Assembly: GCA_017535635.1 (NCBI GenBank)
Contig: JAFXTU010000059.1
Location: forward strand, 1-64,000
Reading direction: 5' to 3'
Length of the DNA stretch: 64,000 nucleotides
Origin: Oscillospiraceae bacterium
Lineage (GTDB): Bacteria; Bacillota; Clostridia; Oscillospirales; Oscillospiraceae
The notes under the pieces were generated by a model. It worked only from the letters and a program-made list of their open reading frames with translations. It was not told the DNA's origin and did not search any database. Within the stretch, counting starts at the first letter, position 1; each line of letters opens with the position of its first letter. Of the stretch, positions 38,457 through 47,065 are shown one piece after another. The position numbers and the translations under genes are program-made.

Positions 38457-39872
38457 TCAAACGATGGTCAGGGAAAAACGGAACTCCGTCTCTCCATCCC
38501 GGGAGCGGACCCAGATATCCTCCCCCATCCGATCCAGCACGGTCTTTACGATGTAAAGGCCAAGACCCACGCCGTCCCGGTCCAGACTGCGGGACCGGTC
38601 CGACTTATGGAATCGGTCAAAAATCACGGGCAGCTCCGACTCCGGGATCGTCTCTCCCCGGTCCTGGATGGAAATGAACGCCTTGGTCCCCTGCTTATAG
38701 AGACTGACGGACAGATCGGAGCCCGGGTGAGAGAACTTGATGGCATTTTCCAGAATATTGTAGATCACGCGGGAGACATCGTCCTCGCTGCCCCGGACCT
38801 GAATGGGATCCTCCGGGATCTCGGCCCGGAGCTGCAGCCCCTTGTCCTCCATCCGGTCATACAGCGTTGTGATGCTGCGGCGCAGGCACTCCACCGCGTC
38901 GAAGGCGGAAAAGGACGTTTCTTTTTTGTCCTGGATCCGGCTGATGTCCAGCATCTGCCGCACCAGGCGGCTGAGCCGCTTCGTCTCTCCGGAGATGATG
39001 GACAGATACTTGGGAGCCTTATCCATGGGGATCGTCCCGTCCAGCAGGCCGTCGGCAAAACCGGAGATGGTGGTCATGGGCGTTTTCAGCTCGTGAGATA
39101 CACTGGAAATGAATTCTTTTCTCCGGCTCTCCGAGGTCTCCAGCGCGTCGGCCATCTGGTTGAACGCCTCACAGAGCTCGCCGACCTCGTCGGTGCGATG
39201 AGTGCTTTTCACCCTCGCCCCCAGCTCGCCCTTGGCAAACTGGCGTGCGGCGGCGGCCATCTCCTTCAGCGGCGCCGTCTCCCTGCGGGTGGAGATCACT
39301 GAAACGGGAATGGCGATCAGAAGGACAAAGAAAGCCGTGAGGACCATGATGGCGGTGAAGGAGCGCCAGAGCTTCCGCACAAACCCGATCTCCGCCGACG
39401 CAAAGACATAGCCCTCGATCTCTCCGCCGCGCTTGAGGACCGGTACGGCGGCGACATATCGCTTTTCGCCGTAGAAGCCGGAGAGATCGGTCAGACGGGG
39501 GACGCTACCGCTCTCCGGAACGGCGGAGAGCAGCTCTCCGGAAACATATCTTCCGATGTGCTCACAGGTCACCAGGGCATCGGAGCAGACTGCCACCCGG
39601 CCTCTTGAGTCGCAGATAAAGATGTGAAGTCCCGTTGCCCGGGATATGGCGGACGCCTGAAGGCCCAGCTCCCAGTTGTCCGTATCCGATACATCGTTGA
39701 CCGCAGCGACCACGTCCGACATCACGGCGGCGGTGGACTCCAGCAGGTTTTTACGTTCCCGGATCACATAGGTATAGCTCACCGCCGAGAACGCAAGGCT
39801 CAGAATGAAAAAGCTGATCACCACCAGCCCCGCGCTGAGAAGGACGTTGCGGGTCTGTATATTACTTCTCAT
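38457..39872 (-). CDS. Sensor histidine kinase
   Basis: 471 residues: membrane helix (about 10-33), extracytoplasmic domain (about 35-168), second helix (about 170-192), HAMP (about 195-245), HisKA with His260 in SSVSHELKTPMTT, HATPase with N box ILENAIKF and G box DGVGLGLYIVK. Autophosphorylates and passes phosphate to the regulator just upstream, whose stop it overlaps by 11 bp. Signal unknown; the HtrA-like gene downstream suggests an envelope stress role (inference). Confidence 0.92.
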   Translation of the reverse strand: MRSNIQTRNVLLSAGLVVISFFILSLAFSAVSYTYVIRERKNLLESTAAVMSDVVAAVNDVSDTDNWELGLQASAISRATGLHIFICDSRGRVAVCSDALVTCEHIGRYVSGELLSAVPESGSVPRLTDLSGFYGEKRYVAAVPVLKRGGEIEGYVFASAEIGFVRKLWRSFTAIMVLTAFFVLLIAIPVSVISTRRETAPLKEMAAAARQFAKGELGARVKSTHRTDEVGELCEAFNQMADALETSESRRKEFISSVSHELKTPMTTISGFADGLLDGTIPMDKAPKYLSIISGETKRLSRLVRQMLDISRIQDKKETSFSAFDAVECLRRSITTLYDRMEDKGLQLRAEIPEDPIQVRGSEDDVSRVIYNILENAIKFSHPGSDLSVSLYKQGTKAFISIQDRGETIPESELPVIFDRFHKSDRSRSLDRDGVGLGLYIVKTVLDRMGEDIWVRSRDGETEFRFSLTIV

Positions 39873-40563
39873 TTTTCTCGGGGAAGGTCTCGAACTTATA
39901 CCCTACGCCCCAGACCGTGGAAAGCGCCCAGCGGGGGCTGACCCCCTCCAGCTTTTCCCGGAGCCGCTTGATATGAACGTCCACCGTGCGGGAATCTCCC
40001 AGGTAATCAAAGCCCCAGACCTCGTCCAGCAGCTGATTGCGGGTATAGACCCGGTTGGGCGAGGAGGCCAGGTGGAACAGCAGCGCCATCTCCTTGGGGG
40101 GTGTGTCGATCTTCTTTCCGTCCACGATGAGCTCATAGGAATCCATATTGATCTCCAGCTTGTCAAAGGTGAGCACCTGGCTCCGGCGCTCCTCCTCCCC
40201 GCCGGAGCGGCGAAGCACCGCGTGGATCCGGGCAAGAAGTTCCCGGGTCTCAAAGGGCTTCGTCAGATAATCATCCGCTCCCAGCTCCAGGCCATGGACC
40301 TTGTCGTCCGTCTCCTCCTTGGCGGTGAGCATGATCACCGGCGTCTTTCCAATCTCCCGGATGGCGGCCAGGACCTGCCATCCGTCCATGACCGGCAGCA
40401 TGATGTCCAGCAGGACCAGGTCCGGTGAAAGCTCCCGAAACAGACGGACTCCGGTGCCTCCGTCTCCGGCGATCTGAACGGCATAGCCGTCATTCTCCAG
40501 ATAAATGCGCACCAGGTCCGCGATATTGGCGTCGTCCTCCACCACCAGGATCGTCTTCTGCAT
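39862..40563 (-). CDS. OmpR/PhoB-family response regulator
   Basis: 233 residues: receiver domain with phosphoacceptor Asp53 (LLDIMLPVMDG), acidic pocket VVEDD and Lys in LTKPF; C-terminal winged helix with WGFDYLGDSRTVDVHIKRLR, within the OmpR fold. Operon with the histidine kinase. The start codon region shows AGGA about 9 nt upstream. Confidence 0.93.
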   Translation of the reverse strand: MQKTILVVEDDANIADLVRIYLENDGYAVQIAGDGGTGVRLFRELSPDLVLLDIMLPVMDGWQVLAAIREIGKTPVIMLTAKEETDDKVHGLELGADDYLTKPFETRELLARIHAVLRRSGGEEERRSQVLTFDKLEINMDSYELIVDGKKIDTPPKEMALLFHLASSPNRVYTRNQLLDEVWGFDYLGDSRTVDVHIKRLREKLEGVSPRWALSTVWGVGYKFETFPEKNEK

Positions 40564-40595
40564 ATGCTCTCCTCCCGTCCTCTGGCTTCTCTCTC

Positions 40596-40625
40596 ATCAT
40601 AGCATTTTCCTCGGTGGAATGGTAA
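40596..40625 (-). promoter_or_regulatory. Candidate promoter for the two-component operon
   Basis: Minus strand TTACCA (40620-40625), 18-bp spacer, TATGAT (40596-40601). Confidence 0.45.
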
Positions 40626-40659
40626 ACAATTCGTAAATTCGGCCCCTTAAGGCAGAAAT

Positions 40660-40689
40660 ACACCGGGAACCCAAAAGGGTCCCCGGTGT
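40660..40689 (-). terminator. Terminator after rplL
   Basis: 13-bp stem (40660-40672 with 40677-40689, one G-U pair on the transcript) and a 4-nt loop, followed on the minus strand by ATTTCTG. Ends the rplJL transcript. Confidence 0.75.
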
Positions 40690-40707
40690 AAAAACGGCGG
40701 AATAAAC

Positions 40708-41094
40708 TCACTTGATCTCGACGGTGGCGCCGGCTTCCTCGAGCTTCTTCTTGATCTCCTCGGCCTCTTCCTTCTGGATGGCTTCCTTGATCTTGGCGGG
40801 GATGCCTTCCACCAGCGCCTTGGCCTCAGCCAGGCCCAGGCCGGAAACGATCTCACGAACCACCTTGATGACGTTGACCTTCTTCTCGCCGAAGCTGGTC
40901 ATCACCACGTCGAACTCGGTCTTCTCTTCCACTTCCTCCACGGGAGCGGCGACGGCGGGGCCGGCGGCCACAGCCACGGGGGCGGCGGCGGAAACGCCAA
41001 ACTTCTCCTCCAGAGCATGGACGAGCTCGCTCAGCTCCAGAACGGTCAGGTTGGAAACTTCTTCAATCAGAGCATCGATCTTTTCGCTAGCCAT
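40708..41094 (-). CDS. rplL: 50S ribosomal protein L7/L12
   Basis: 128 residues: N-terminal dimerisation domain, Ala/Val/Pro hinge ([19 protein letters not shown]) and C-terminal domain with [11 protein letters not shown] and [13 protein letters not shown], the factor-binding face. AGGAGGA precedes ATG 41094. Confidence 0.97.
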   Translation of the reverse strand: MASEKIDALIEEVSNLTVLELSELVHALEEKFGVSAAAPVAVAAGPAVAAPVEEVEEKTEFDVVMTSFGEKKVNVIKVVREIVSGLGLAEAKALVEGIPAKIKEAIQKEEAEEIKKKLEEAGATVEIK

Positions 41095-41136
41095 TTTACA
41101 TTTTCCTCCTAATTTAGAGATTGTCGGTCGCTGGCC

Positions 41137-41679
41137 TCAGGCCGCGCCTTCGGATTTCTTGTCGGCGATCGCCTGAAGAGCGACGGCCAGACCGCGGATG
41201 TTGGCGTTGAGAACGGTCGCGAAGCTGGTGACAGGTGCCATCATCGTACCCAGGACCTGGGCCACGAGGGCTTCCTTGGAGGGCAGCTCGCTCAGGGCAT
41301 GGACTTCTTCGGGAGAGATGACCTTTCCGTCCACGAAGCCAGCCTTGATCTGAATGGTGCTGTCCTTTTTGTCGGCGTACTCGCAGATGATCTTGGCCGC
41401 CGCCACCGGGTCAGAATGGCACACCGCCATGGCCGTTGCGCCGTGCAGGATCGGGTCCAGGGCATTGAAGCCCACCTGATCGGCAGCGAGCCTGGTAAGG
41501 GTGTTCTTGATGACGGAGTATTCGACGCCGGCGGCGCGCATGGCGCGGCGCATTTCCGTATCGGCAGCGACGGTGGTTCCCGTGTAGTCCACGAAAACGC
41601 CGCCCTGGGCCTCGCGGAACTTGCTCGCGAGCTCTTCCACGACCGCCTGCTTCTCACTCAGTACCCGTGCGTTTGGCAT
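41137..41679 (-). CDS. rplJ: 50S ribosomal protein L10
   Basis: 180 residues from ATG 41679 (GGAGGTGA upstream). N-terminal rRNA-binding domain (EKQAVVEELASKFREAQ, YSVIKNTLTRLA) and C-terminal helix that binds L7/L12 dimers. Co-transcribed with rplL and expected to regulate its own synthesis by binding the leader. Confidence 0.96.
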   Translation of the reverse strand: MPNARVLSEKQAVVEELASKFREAQGGVFVDYTGTTVAADTEMRRAMRAAGVEYSVIKNTLTRLAADQVGFNALDPILHGATAMAVCHSDPVAAAKIICEYADKKDSTIQIKAGFVDGKVISPEEVHALSELPSKEALVAQVLGTMMAPVTSFATVLNANIRGLAVALQAIADKKSEGAA

Positions 41680-41710
41680 TGTTTCACCTCCGTGCAAAAA
41701 TTGCGCCCAT

Positions 41711-41739
41711 AAGAAAGCCCTCCGGCCAAAGGCAGGAGG
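41711..41739 (-). terminator. Attenuator-like hairpin in the rplJ leader
   Basis: Hairpin at 41719-41739 (cctcc-g-gcc / ggc-a-ggagg, AAA loop), followed on the minus strand by CTTTCTT (41711-41717), upstream of the rplJ ribosome site. Confidence 0.6.
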
Positions 41740-41775
41740 ACAGTAAGCATCAAAGCAAATCTCACTTTGGAAGCT

Positions 41776-41819
41776 CTCCTCGGCGGGACTTCCGCATTTC
41801 TGCCGCCCGCTGTCTTTGG
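41776..41819 (-). ncRNA. Ribosomal protein L10 leader (autoregulatory mRNA element)
   Basis: On the minus strand the 5' UTR contains CCAAAGACAGCGGGCGG and AAGTCCCGCCGAGG, pairing as in the bacterial L10 leader, where the L10(L12)4 complex binds the kink-turn. It lies between the rplJ promoter and the hairpin at 41719. Confidence 0.8.
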
Positions 41820-41830
41820 AACGCTAGAGC

Positions 41831-41859
41831 ATTATACCTGCCCAGCACCCCTTTGTCAA
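41831..41859 (-). promoter_or_regulatory. Strong sigma-A promoter for rplJ-rplL
   Basis: Minus strand consensus TTGACA (41854-41859), 17-bp spacer, TATAAT (41831-41836). Leader of about 145 nt follows. Confidence 0.88.
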
Positions 41860-41962
41860 CATCAAAATGGATTTTTTCGATCAATTATTCCAGAAGGAGG
41901 ATCCTTTAGGGCTTTCCCGGAACTCCATCCAGCTTTTATATGGCAATTCTACCGCTGGTCGG

Positions 41963-41992
41963 TTGCGGCCATACGACCTCGCCGGCTATACT
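41963..41992 (+). promoter_or_regulatory. Candidate promoter for the membrane XRE regulator
   Basis: TTGCGG (41963-41968), 18-bp spacer, TATACT (41987-41992), 17 bp from the start codon. Confidence 0.4.
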
Positions 41993-42009
41993 GGCGCCGA
42001 GGTGATACT

Positions 42010-43044
42010 ATGGAAAAAGAACGATTCGGCGCATTTGTTTCAGAAAAGCGAAAAAGCCTTGGTATGACACAGAAGGACCTGGCGGAAAGGCTGAACGTCA
42101 CCGACAAAGCGGTGAGCAAATGGGAGCGGGGTCTCAGCTATCCGGACGTGACATTGCTGGAGCCCTTAGCGGATCATCTGGAACTGAGCGTTGCGGAGCT
42201 CATCGCCTGCCAAGAAGAAACGGCAGAGAGCAAAGTCTCTTTGAAAACAGAAGCACAAAAGGAGGAGATCATGCAGAGTATTCTGGACATATCGGAGGAA
42301 AGCGTGCGCCGGGAAAGAGGCCGGGGGCGGAGATGGATCATGTTCCTGTCAGTACTGCTGCTGGGAGTGATACTGGCAACCATTCTATTCATCTCGCGAA
42401 ACCAACAGGTGAAAGAAGATGGCAGGATCGTGATCCTGTATAAAGAAAATTTGGACAATACCCGCTATATCTATCTGGAACGGGAAGGGCATCTTCTGCG
42501 GCTGGAATGTGCCCCGGAAGTGGATTATGACGGCATCGACCCGAAGAGCAGCGATGAGTGGACCGCCTCTTTTCACTGGAACCGACGGACTTATCAGGGA
42601 AGGCTTTTGTCTCTGAGAACCAGGCAGGGGCTTCGACTGGGAACACCTATGGACGAAGTCGGCGCAAGCGACAGCCTGTACGCCTGGGACGGTGACGCTC
42701 TCTTTGGTTTTCCAAATGTGATGATGAAGATCGAAGACCGTTATCCGAACCCCGCCGGAAGCGGCTATCTCTCCTCCTACAGCTTTTTTAAAGGTGGTGA
42801 CGAGGCGGACTGGTATCGTCACGCCGATGAACTCCTGGTGAAGGTGGATCACTGCCTGGGTTACGGAAGCTATGGCGACGGAGGCTGGCAAACGGCGGAC
42901 GTGGATGACGACGGACGCAGAGAATTGCTGGTGAGGACGCCCTGGACTGAAAAGCCCTGCATTCTGTATGACCTGGAAGACGGCGAAGTGACGGAAACCT
43001 GGCTGGACGAGATACCGCCGGAGCTGAACGCCCCGGCGGAATGA
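42010..43044 (+). CDS. Membrane-bound XRE-family regulator with extracytoplasmic domain
   Basis: 344 residues from ATG 42010 (GAGGTGATACT upstream). HTH (about 5-62) with GMTQKDLAERLNVTDKAVSKWE over its helices, linker, one membrane helix (about 109-129), and a 210-residue outer domain. The outer domain contains TADVDDDGRRELLVRTPW, a calcium-loop-like DxDxDG motif resembling FG-GAP/EF-hand repeats. This looks like a one-component sensor that links an outside signal directly to DNA binding (inference). Regulon unknown. Confidence 0.75.
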   Translation: MEKERFGAFVSEKRKSLGMTQKDLAERLNVTDKAVSKWERGLSYPDVTLLEPLADHLELSVAELIACQEETAESKVSLKTEAQKEEIMQSILDISEESVRRERGRGRRWIMFLSVLLLGVILATILFISRNQQVKEDGRIVILYKENLDNTRYIYLEREGHLLRLECAPEVDYDGIDPKSSDEWTASFHWNRRTYQGRLLSLRTRQGLRLGTPMDEVGASDSLYAWDGDALFGFPNVMMKIEDRYPNPAGSGYLSSYSFFKGGDEADWYRHADELLVKVDHCLGYGSYGDGGWQTADVDDDGRRELLVRTPWTEKPCILYDLEDGEVTETWLDEIPPELNAPAE

Positions 43045-43061
43045 TTCGGAATCATGGGATC

Positions 43062-43098
43062 GCGGCCCGGAGCAAATTGCCCCTGGCCGCAGCTTTTT
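43062..43098 (+). terminator. Terminator after the membrane XRE regulator
   Basis: Stem gcggcc / ggccgc with extra inner GG/CC pairs (43062-43090), followed by AGCTTTTTCTT. Confidence 0.7.
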
Positions 43099-43114
43099 CT
43101 TCTCCATTCAGCAC

Positions 43115-43849
43115 TCATCCCAGGTTCCCGCTCTCGTACATCACCGCAGCCAGGGCAGCCAAAGGAGCTGTCTCGCAGCGGAGGATCCGCTCCCCCAAGG
43201 TGACGGCGGCAAAGCCCGCCGCCTCTGCCTGGGCAGCTTCTTCCGGAGAAAAACCGCCTTCCGGGCCGGAGATCAGCGCCGCAGAGCGGAAGAGCGCCCT
43301 TTGCTGTAATGCAGAGCGCAGAGATGCATCCCGCTCCCCTTCCCAAAGGAACGCCCGCACTTCCCTTTCACAGGCGTCCGCCAATACGGAAGCCAGGTCC
43401 GGCAGCCAGCGAACCTCCGGGATCCTGCCCCGGAAGGACTGCATGGCAGCGGCCTCCGCGATTTTATTCAGGCGTTCCATCTTCCCTCTTGTCGATTTCG
43501 CGTCCGGCCGGGAGACGCAGCGGTCCGTAAGGAAAAAGCAGATCCCTTCCGCACCCAGCTCCACCGCCTTCTGAACGATGGTCTCCGCCTTGTCCCCTTT
43601 CGGCAGGGAGGCATAAACGACGGCAGAAACGGTGGGTTCTCCCCTGGACGGCAGGGTTTCCAGGACACGGAGGCGCACGCTTCCGCCCAAAAGCTCCACA
43701 GCGCAGCGGGCATCCCTCCCCCGAGTGTCGCAGAGAAGGATCTCTTCCCCGATCCGGACCCGGAGAACCTTCAGATGCTCCGCGTTGGAGCCGGTGAGGG
43801 TCACGGTCCCGGCACTGAGATCGCATTCCGGCACAAAAAACTTCGGCAT
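43115..43849 (-). CDS. rsmE: 16S rRNA (uracil1498-N3)-methyltransferase RsmE
   Basis: 244 residues. SPOUT-class methyltransferase: N-terminal PUA-like domain (HLKVLRVRIGEEILLCD), LPKGDKAETIVQKAVELG, and the C-terminal knot LISGPEGGFSPEEAAQA and LGERILRCETAPLAALA. Monocistronic here; the usual partner prmA is not adjacent. Confidence 0.94.
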   Translation of the reverse strand: MPKFFVPECDLSAGTVTLTGSNAEHLKVLRVRIGEEILLCDTRGRDARCAVELLGGSVRLRVLETLPSRGEPTVSAVVYASLPKGDKAETIVQKAVELGAEGICFFLTDRCVSRPDAKSTRGKMERLNKIAEAAAMQSFRGRIPEVRWLPDLASVLADACEREVRAFLWEGERDASLRSALQQRALFRSAALISGPEGGFSPEEAAQAEAAGFAAVTLGERILRCETAPLAALAAVMYESGNLG

Positions 43850-43914
43850 GTGTCGTCCACGTCCTTTCCCTCATAGGATGGATTGTAATCAGAAAAAGGA
43901 AGGAAGGATGCCCA

Positions 43915-44364
43915 ATGGAGCCGAGCTTCTCCGCCGTCTGGAGCCGGGTCACCGGCGCTGTCCCGGCAGAGGATGAGCTACTTTCGCTCCGCCGCTGGAG
44001 CCAGGAAGCAGCAGAGGCGGCACGGTACTTTTCCGTCCTGTCCCGGAGGACGGGAGATCCCGCCATCAGGGAGACCCTGCGGACCATCCACCGGGAGGAA
44101 GAAAAACAGTTTCGGCGACTGTCGTCCCTCTACTACCTTCGCACAGGTGAGCGGCTGAGTCCCGCCTCCGGGGAAAGCATACCCCGCCGCCCCCTCCTGG
44201 AGGACCTGCGGGAACGGTACTTGCTTGCCCAGGAGCGCTCGGAAGCCTACATCCGTGCTTCCGAGAGCGCCCAGGAGGACACAAAAGAGCTGTGCCTGAC
44301 CCTCTGTGAGGAAGAGAAGAGGCACGCCCGGCAGCTGAAGGTCCTGGTGGAACGCTTACTCTGA
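43915..44364 (+). CDS. Small ferritin-like/rubrerythrin-related protein
   Basis: 149 residues, four-helix pattern with carboxylates spaced as in ferritin-like diiron proteins: SQEAAEAARYFS, HREEEKQFRRLSSLY, LAQERSEAYIRA, and EEEKRHARQL. The second helix has EEEKQ where rubrerythrins usually have ExxH, so one His ligand may be missing. No rubredoxin domain. GGAAGG precedes ATG 43915. Its end overlaps the convergent cdd end by 9 bp. Confidence 0.65.
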   Translation: MEPSFSAVWSRVTGAVPAEDELLSLRRWSQEAAEAARYFSVLSRRTGDPAIRETLRTIHREEEKQFRRLSSLYYLRTGERLSPASGESIPRRPLLEDLRERYLLAQERSEAYIRASESAQEDTKELCLTLCEEEKRHARQLKVLVERLL

Positions 44365-44772
44365 ATCCTGCGTCAGCTCGTCCATCGCGCTCTTAATGGA
44401 AGTCCTGGGCAGGAGAGCACTGAGCTTATAGCTCACATACCGGCCGTCGCCTCGGACGCCCAGGATCACCATATCATCCGGTGAAAACTCCCGCAGGACC
44501 TGAAGGCAGCTCCCGCAGGGCAGACAATACTCCCCGGAGGCGGCCGCCACGGCGATGCGGCGGAATTCCCGCCGCCCCTCGCTGACCGCCTTAACCACGG
44601 CGCAGCGTTCCGCGCAGACCGTATCCCCGAAAGAGGCGTTTTCCACAGTACAGCCCAGGAAGACGCTGCCGTCGGCACATTCCAGGGCAGCCCCCACCCG
44701 GAAACCGGAGTAGGGGGCATAGGCGTTTTCCAAGGCGGAAAAGGCCAGGTTAATGAGTTCTCTGTCGGTCAT
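44356..44772 (-). CDS. cdd: Cytidine deaminase
   Basis: 138 residues, homotetrameric-type Cdd. Zinc ligands C53 (with catalytic Glu55, VCAERCAVV), C86 and C89 (LPCGSC). Deaminates cytidine/deoxycytidine to uridine forms. Lies 32 bp after the solute-binding protein gene, at the end of the secA run; in Bacillus it sits instead between ybeY and era. Confidence 0.95.
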   Translation of the reverse strand: MTDRELINLAFSALENAYAPYSGFRVGAALECADGSVFLGCTVENASFGDTVCAERCAVVKAVSEGRREFRRIAVAAASGEYCLPCGSCLQVLREFSPDDMVILGVRGDGRYVSYKLSALLPRTSIKSAMDELTQDSE

Positions 44773-44804
44773 ATCCGTACCTCCGTTCTATCTGTGCTCC
44801 CGTA

Positions 44805-46352
44805 TCATCCGCCGACATTCCATTCCGCCAGGTTTCGGAAGGGATCCGTCCAGCTGGGCTCCATGTTTTCTATGGCCCCCTGGGGAAACCAGATCGCCCG
44901 TTTCAGAAAGCATAAAGGCAGTACCAGGGAGCATTCCGCACTGTAGGCCCCCAGGGACGAGGCGGCTTGAAACCGGCCCTCCCCCTCCGAAGAGCGGTAT
45001 TCTTCGGCGAAGAGCCGAAGAAGGTCGTCTCCGATCCCCTGGTACAGAGAACTCAGGTCATGATCCGCCGTCAGGCGCATGGAGGCAATGTACGCCTCAT
45101 ACTCCCCGTTCCGCACCGCCCGGAGAAACTCGCTTTCGCTGAGAAGCCGAAGTTCCATGCTGATCCCCTGGGCCCGGAGATCGTCCGCCATGCTGCGGGC
45201 CGCAGCCATGGCAGCTTCATTCTCCGAGCAGACCAGCAGCTGAAAGGAAAGCGGTACCGGCGTTCCCTCCCGGAAGTACTCCAGTGTCCCGTCTCCGTCG
45301 TAATCCTCCGTGAGGATATCAATACAGTATGAAGCGATATCCCGGGGGATCCAGGCCCTTGCCTCCGTGACGTCGTACTCCGGGAGCGCAGGGTTGACGG
45401 GGATCAGCGCCGCCTCTCCTCCCAGGATGGATGAAAGGCTTCCCCGGTCCAGACAGGCGTTCACCAGCCTTCTTCTCTCGGGAGCCGCCAGCGCTTCGCA
45501 GCGGGGGTTTAGCGCGATGTAATAAAGGATAGAGGTGGGAAGGCTTCGGCGGACTGCCCCCTCCACCACCGAAGGGTTCAGCGCACCGGGATCACCCACC
45601 AGAAGATCCAGGGACCCGGCTGTCAGGGCGGCCAGCACTTCTTCCGCGGCGAAGGAGCGAAGCTCGATGCGCTCATAGGGCAAGGAAGACTTGTCTCTGA
45701 AGGGATTCGGAAGCAGAGCTTGCCCGTCCTCTTCCGAGAGGACATAGGGGCCGGAGCCCAGGGGAAGGTCCCGGTAGGCCGTCCCCTCCTTCACCACGGG
45801 GATATCCAGGCGGAGCGGGAAGGAGGGCAAGGGGCTGGTGAGCGAAACGGTCAGTCCGCTGCCTGTCACGCTCACGTCCCGGATGCAGCGCAGACGTCCC
45901 GCATAGCCGGAGGTCTCCTCCCGGGCCCGGTTCAGGGAATAGGCGGCGTCCCAGGCGGACATGGGAGTGCCGTCCGAAAAGCAGACGTCCTGCCGCAGCT
46001 CCAGCGTAAAGGTCATGCCTCCGTCCTGGCTGCTCCAGGCAGTGCACAGAGCCGGTTTCGCCTGAAAATCAGGGGTTATGTCCACAAGCCTTTCGTAAAA
46101 AAGAGAACTCAGCAGACGGTTCACCTCAGAGGCGCAGGAGAAGGGATTCAGACTGTCCTCCGGCACGTAACGGAGCGTGAAATGGCCGTCGTCGGGAATT
46201 CTTGCAAGCTCTGTGTTTGTCAGACCCGGCTCCTGCAGCGGGTATTCCGTATCCTGCGGAGCTTCCGTTGGACTGCTTTCCCGCTCCGGGAGCGGAAAGG
46301 AGCATGCGCTGAGAAGAAGCAGCGCGCAGAACAGAGGAATCAGGCGTTTCAT
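44805..46352 (-). CDS. Extracellular solute-binding lipoprotein, family 5 (peptide/nickel type)
   Basis: 515 residues. Lipobox LLSAC (Cys16), then an SBP_bac_5 fold: FTLRYVPEDSLNPFSC, LRQDVCFSDGTPMSAWDAAYSLNRA (as family-typical pieces), LPLGSGPYVL. Such proteins feed oligopeptide or nickel ABC importers, but no permease or ATPase gene is nearby, so it is an orphan. Overlaps pgeF by 4 bp. Confidence 0.85.
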   Translation of the reverse strand: MKRLIPLFCALLLLSACSFPLPERESSPTEAPQDTEYPLQEPGLTNTELARIPDDGHFTLRYVPEDSLNPFSCASEVNRLLSSLFYERLVDITPDFQAKPALCTAWSSQDGGMTFTLELRQDVCFSDGTPMSAWDAAYSLNRAREETSGYAGRLRCIRDVSVTGSGLTVSLTSPLPSFPLRLDIPVVKEGTAYRDLPLGSGPYVLSEEDGQALLPNPFRDKSSLPYERIELRSFAAEEVLAALTAGSLDLLVGDPGALNPSVVEGAVRRSLPTSILYYIALNPRCEALAAPERRRLVNACLDRGSLSSILGGEAALIPVNPALPEYDVTEARAWIPRDIASYCIDILTEDYDGDGTLEYFREGTPVPLSFQLLVCSENEAAMAAARSMADDLRAQGISMELRLLSESEFLRAVRNGEYEAYIASMRLTADHDLSSLYQGIGDDLLRLFAEEYRSSEGEGRFQAASSLGAYSAECSLVLPLCFLKRAIWFPQGAIENMEPSWTDPFRNLAEWNVGG

Positions 46353-47065
46353 CCCTTGCTCTCCCCGTTCAGCACGATCACCCCGGCCTGAACGCCGCGA
46401 ACGCCGCCCGTATAGCGGTGAGACCAGTACTCCTCATGACTGCACATGGTACAGATGGGGCTGACCTCTACTTCCCGTACACCGCTGTCTTCCAACAAGC
46501 GGCGGTTGAAGCCTTTAAGGTCCACCCGGTCCTCCTGAAAAAAGGCTCTGGCCTCAGCTCCCAGGCACTCGAGCATGGCCTCCCGCACCTCCTCCCCCAC
46601 CTGATAGCAGCAGGGCCCGATGGCGGGGCCGATCCAGGCCCGGACCGAAGCAGGGTCACATTCCATCTCCCGGACCGCCTTGGCGGCGATTCCCTTCACA
46701 GTGCCTCGCCAGCCCGCGTGCACGGCGGCCACCACACCCGGCCCCTCCAGAAGGATGGGCACACAATCCGCCGCAAAGACCATGAGGGCCAGCTCCGGCG
46801 TCCTGGTCACCATGCCGTCCGCCTCAACGAGAGGGTCAAACACATCCTGCAGGGCATCCCGCTCGTCCACATGGAGGATCCGATCTGTGTGCTGCTGGCT
46901 GAGAAAGACGAAGCTCTGGCAGCCGATCATGTCTCCCACCCGGCAGAAGTTTTCCCGTACGTTCTCCGGGGGATCGTCGCAGCTGCGGCGCAGGTTCAGG
47001 CTGGCGTAGGCGCCTCTGGAGACGCCTCCTCTTCGGTCTGTGAAAAGGTGTCGGGATATCTCCAT
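46349..47065 (-). CDS. pgeF: Purine nucleoside phosphorylase/deaminase YfiH (PgeF) family protein
   Basis: 238 residues with the multicopper-like zinc site of the YfiH family: QQHTDRIL (His), GPAIGPCCYQVG (Cys) and VHAGWRGTVKGI (His). Members phosphorolyse purine nucleosides and have been linked to peptidoglycan editing in E. coli. The stop of secA and its ATG share one base (47065). Confidence 0.9.
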   Translation of the reverse strand: MEISRHLFTDRRGGVSRGAYASLNLRRSCDDPPENVRENFCRVGDMIGCQSFVFLSQQHTDRILHVDERDALQDVFDPLVEADGMVTRTPELALMVFAADCVPILLEGPGVVAAVHAGWRGTVKGIAAKAVREMECDPASVRAWIGPAIGPCCYQVGEEVREAMLECLGAEARAFFQEDRVDLKGFNRRLLEDSGVREVEVSPICTMCSHEEYWSHRYTGGVRGVQAGVIVLNGESKG

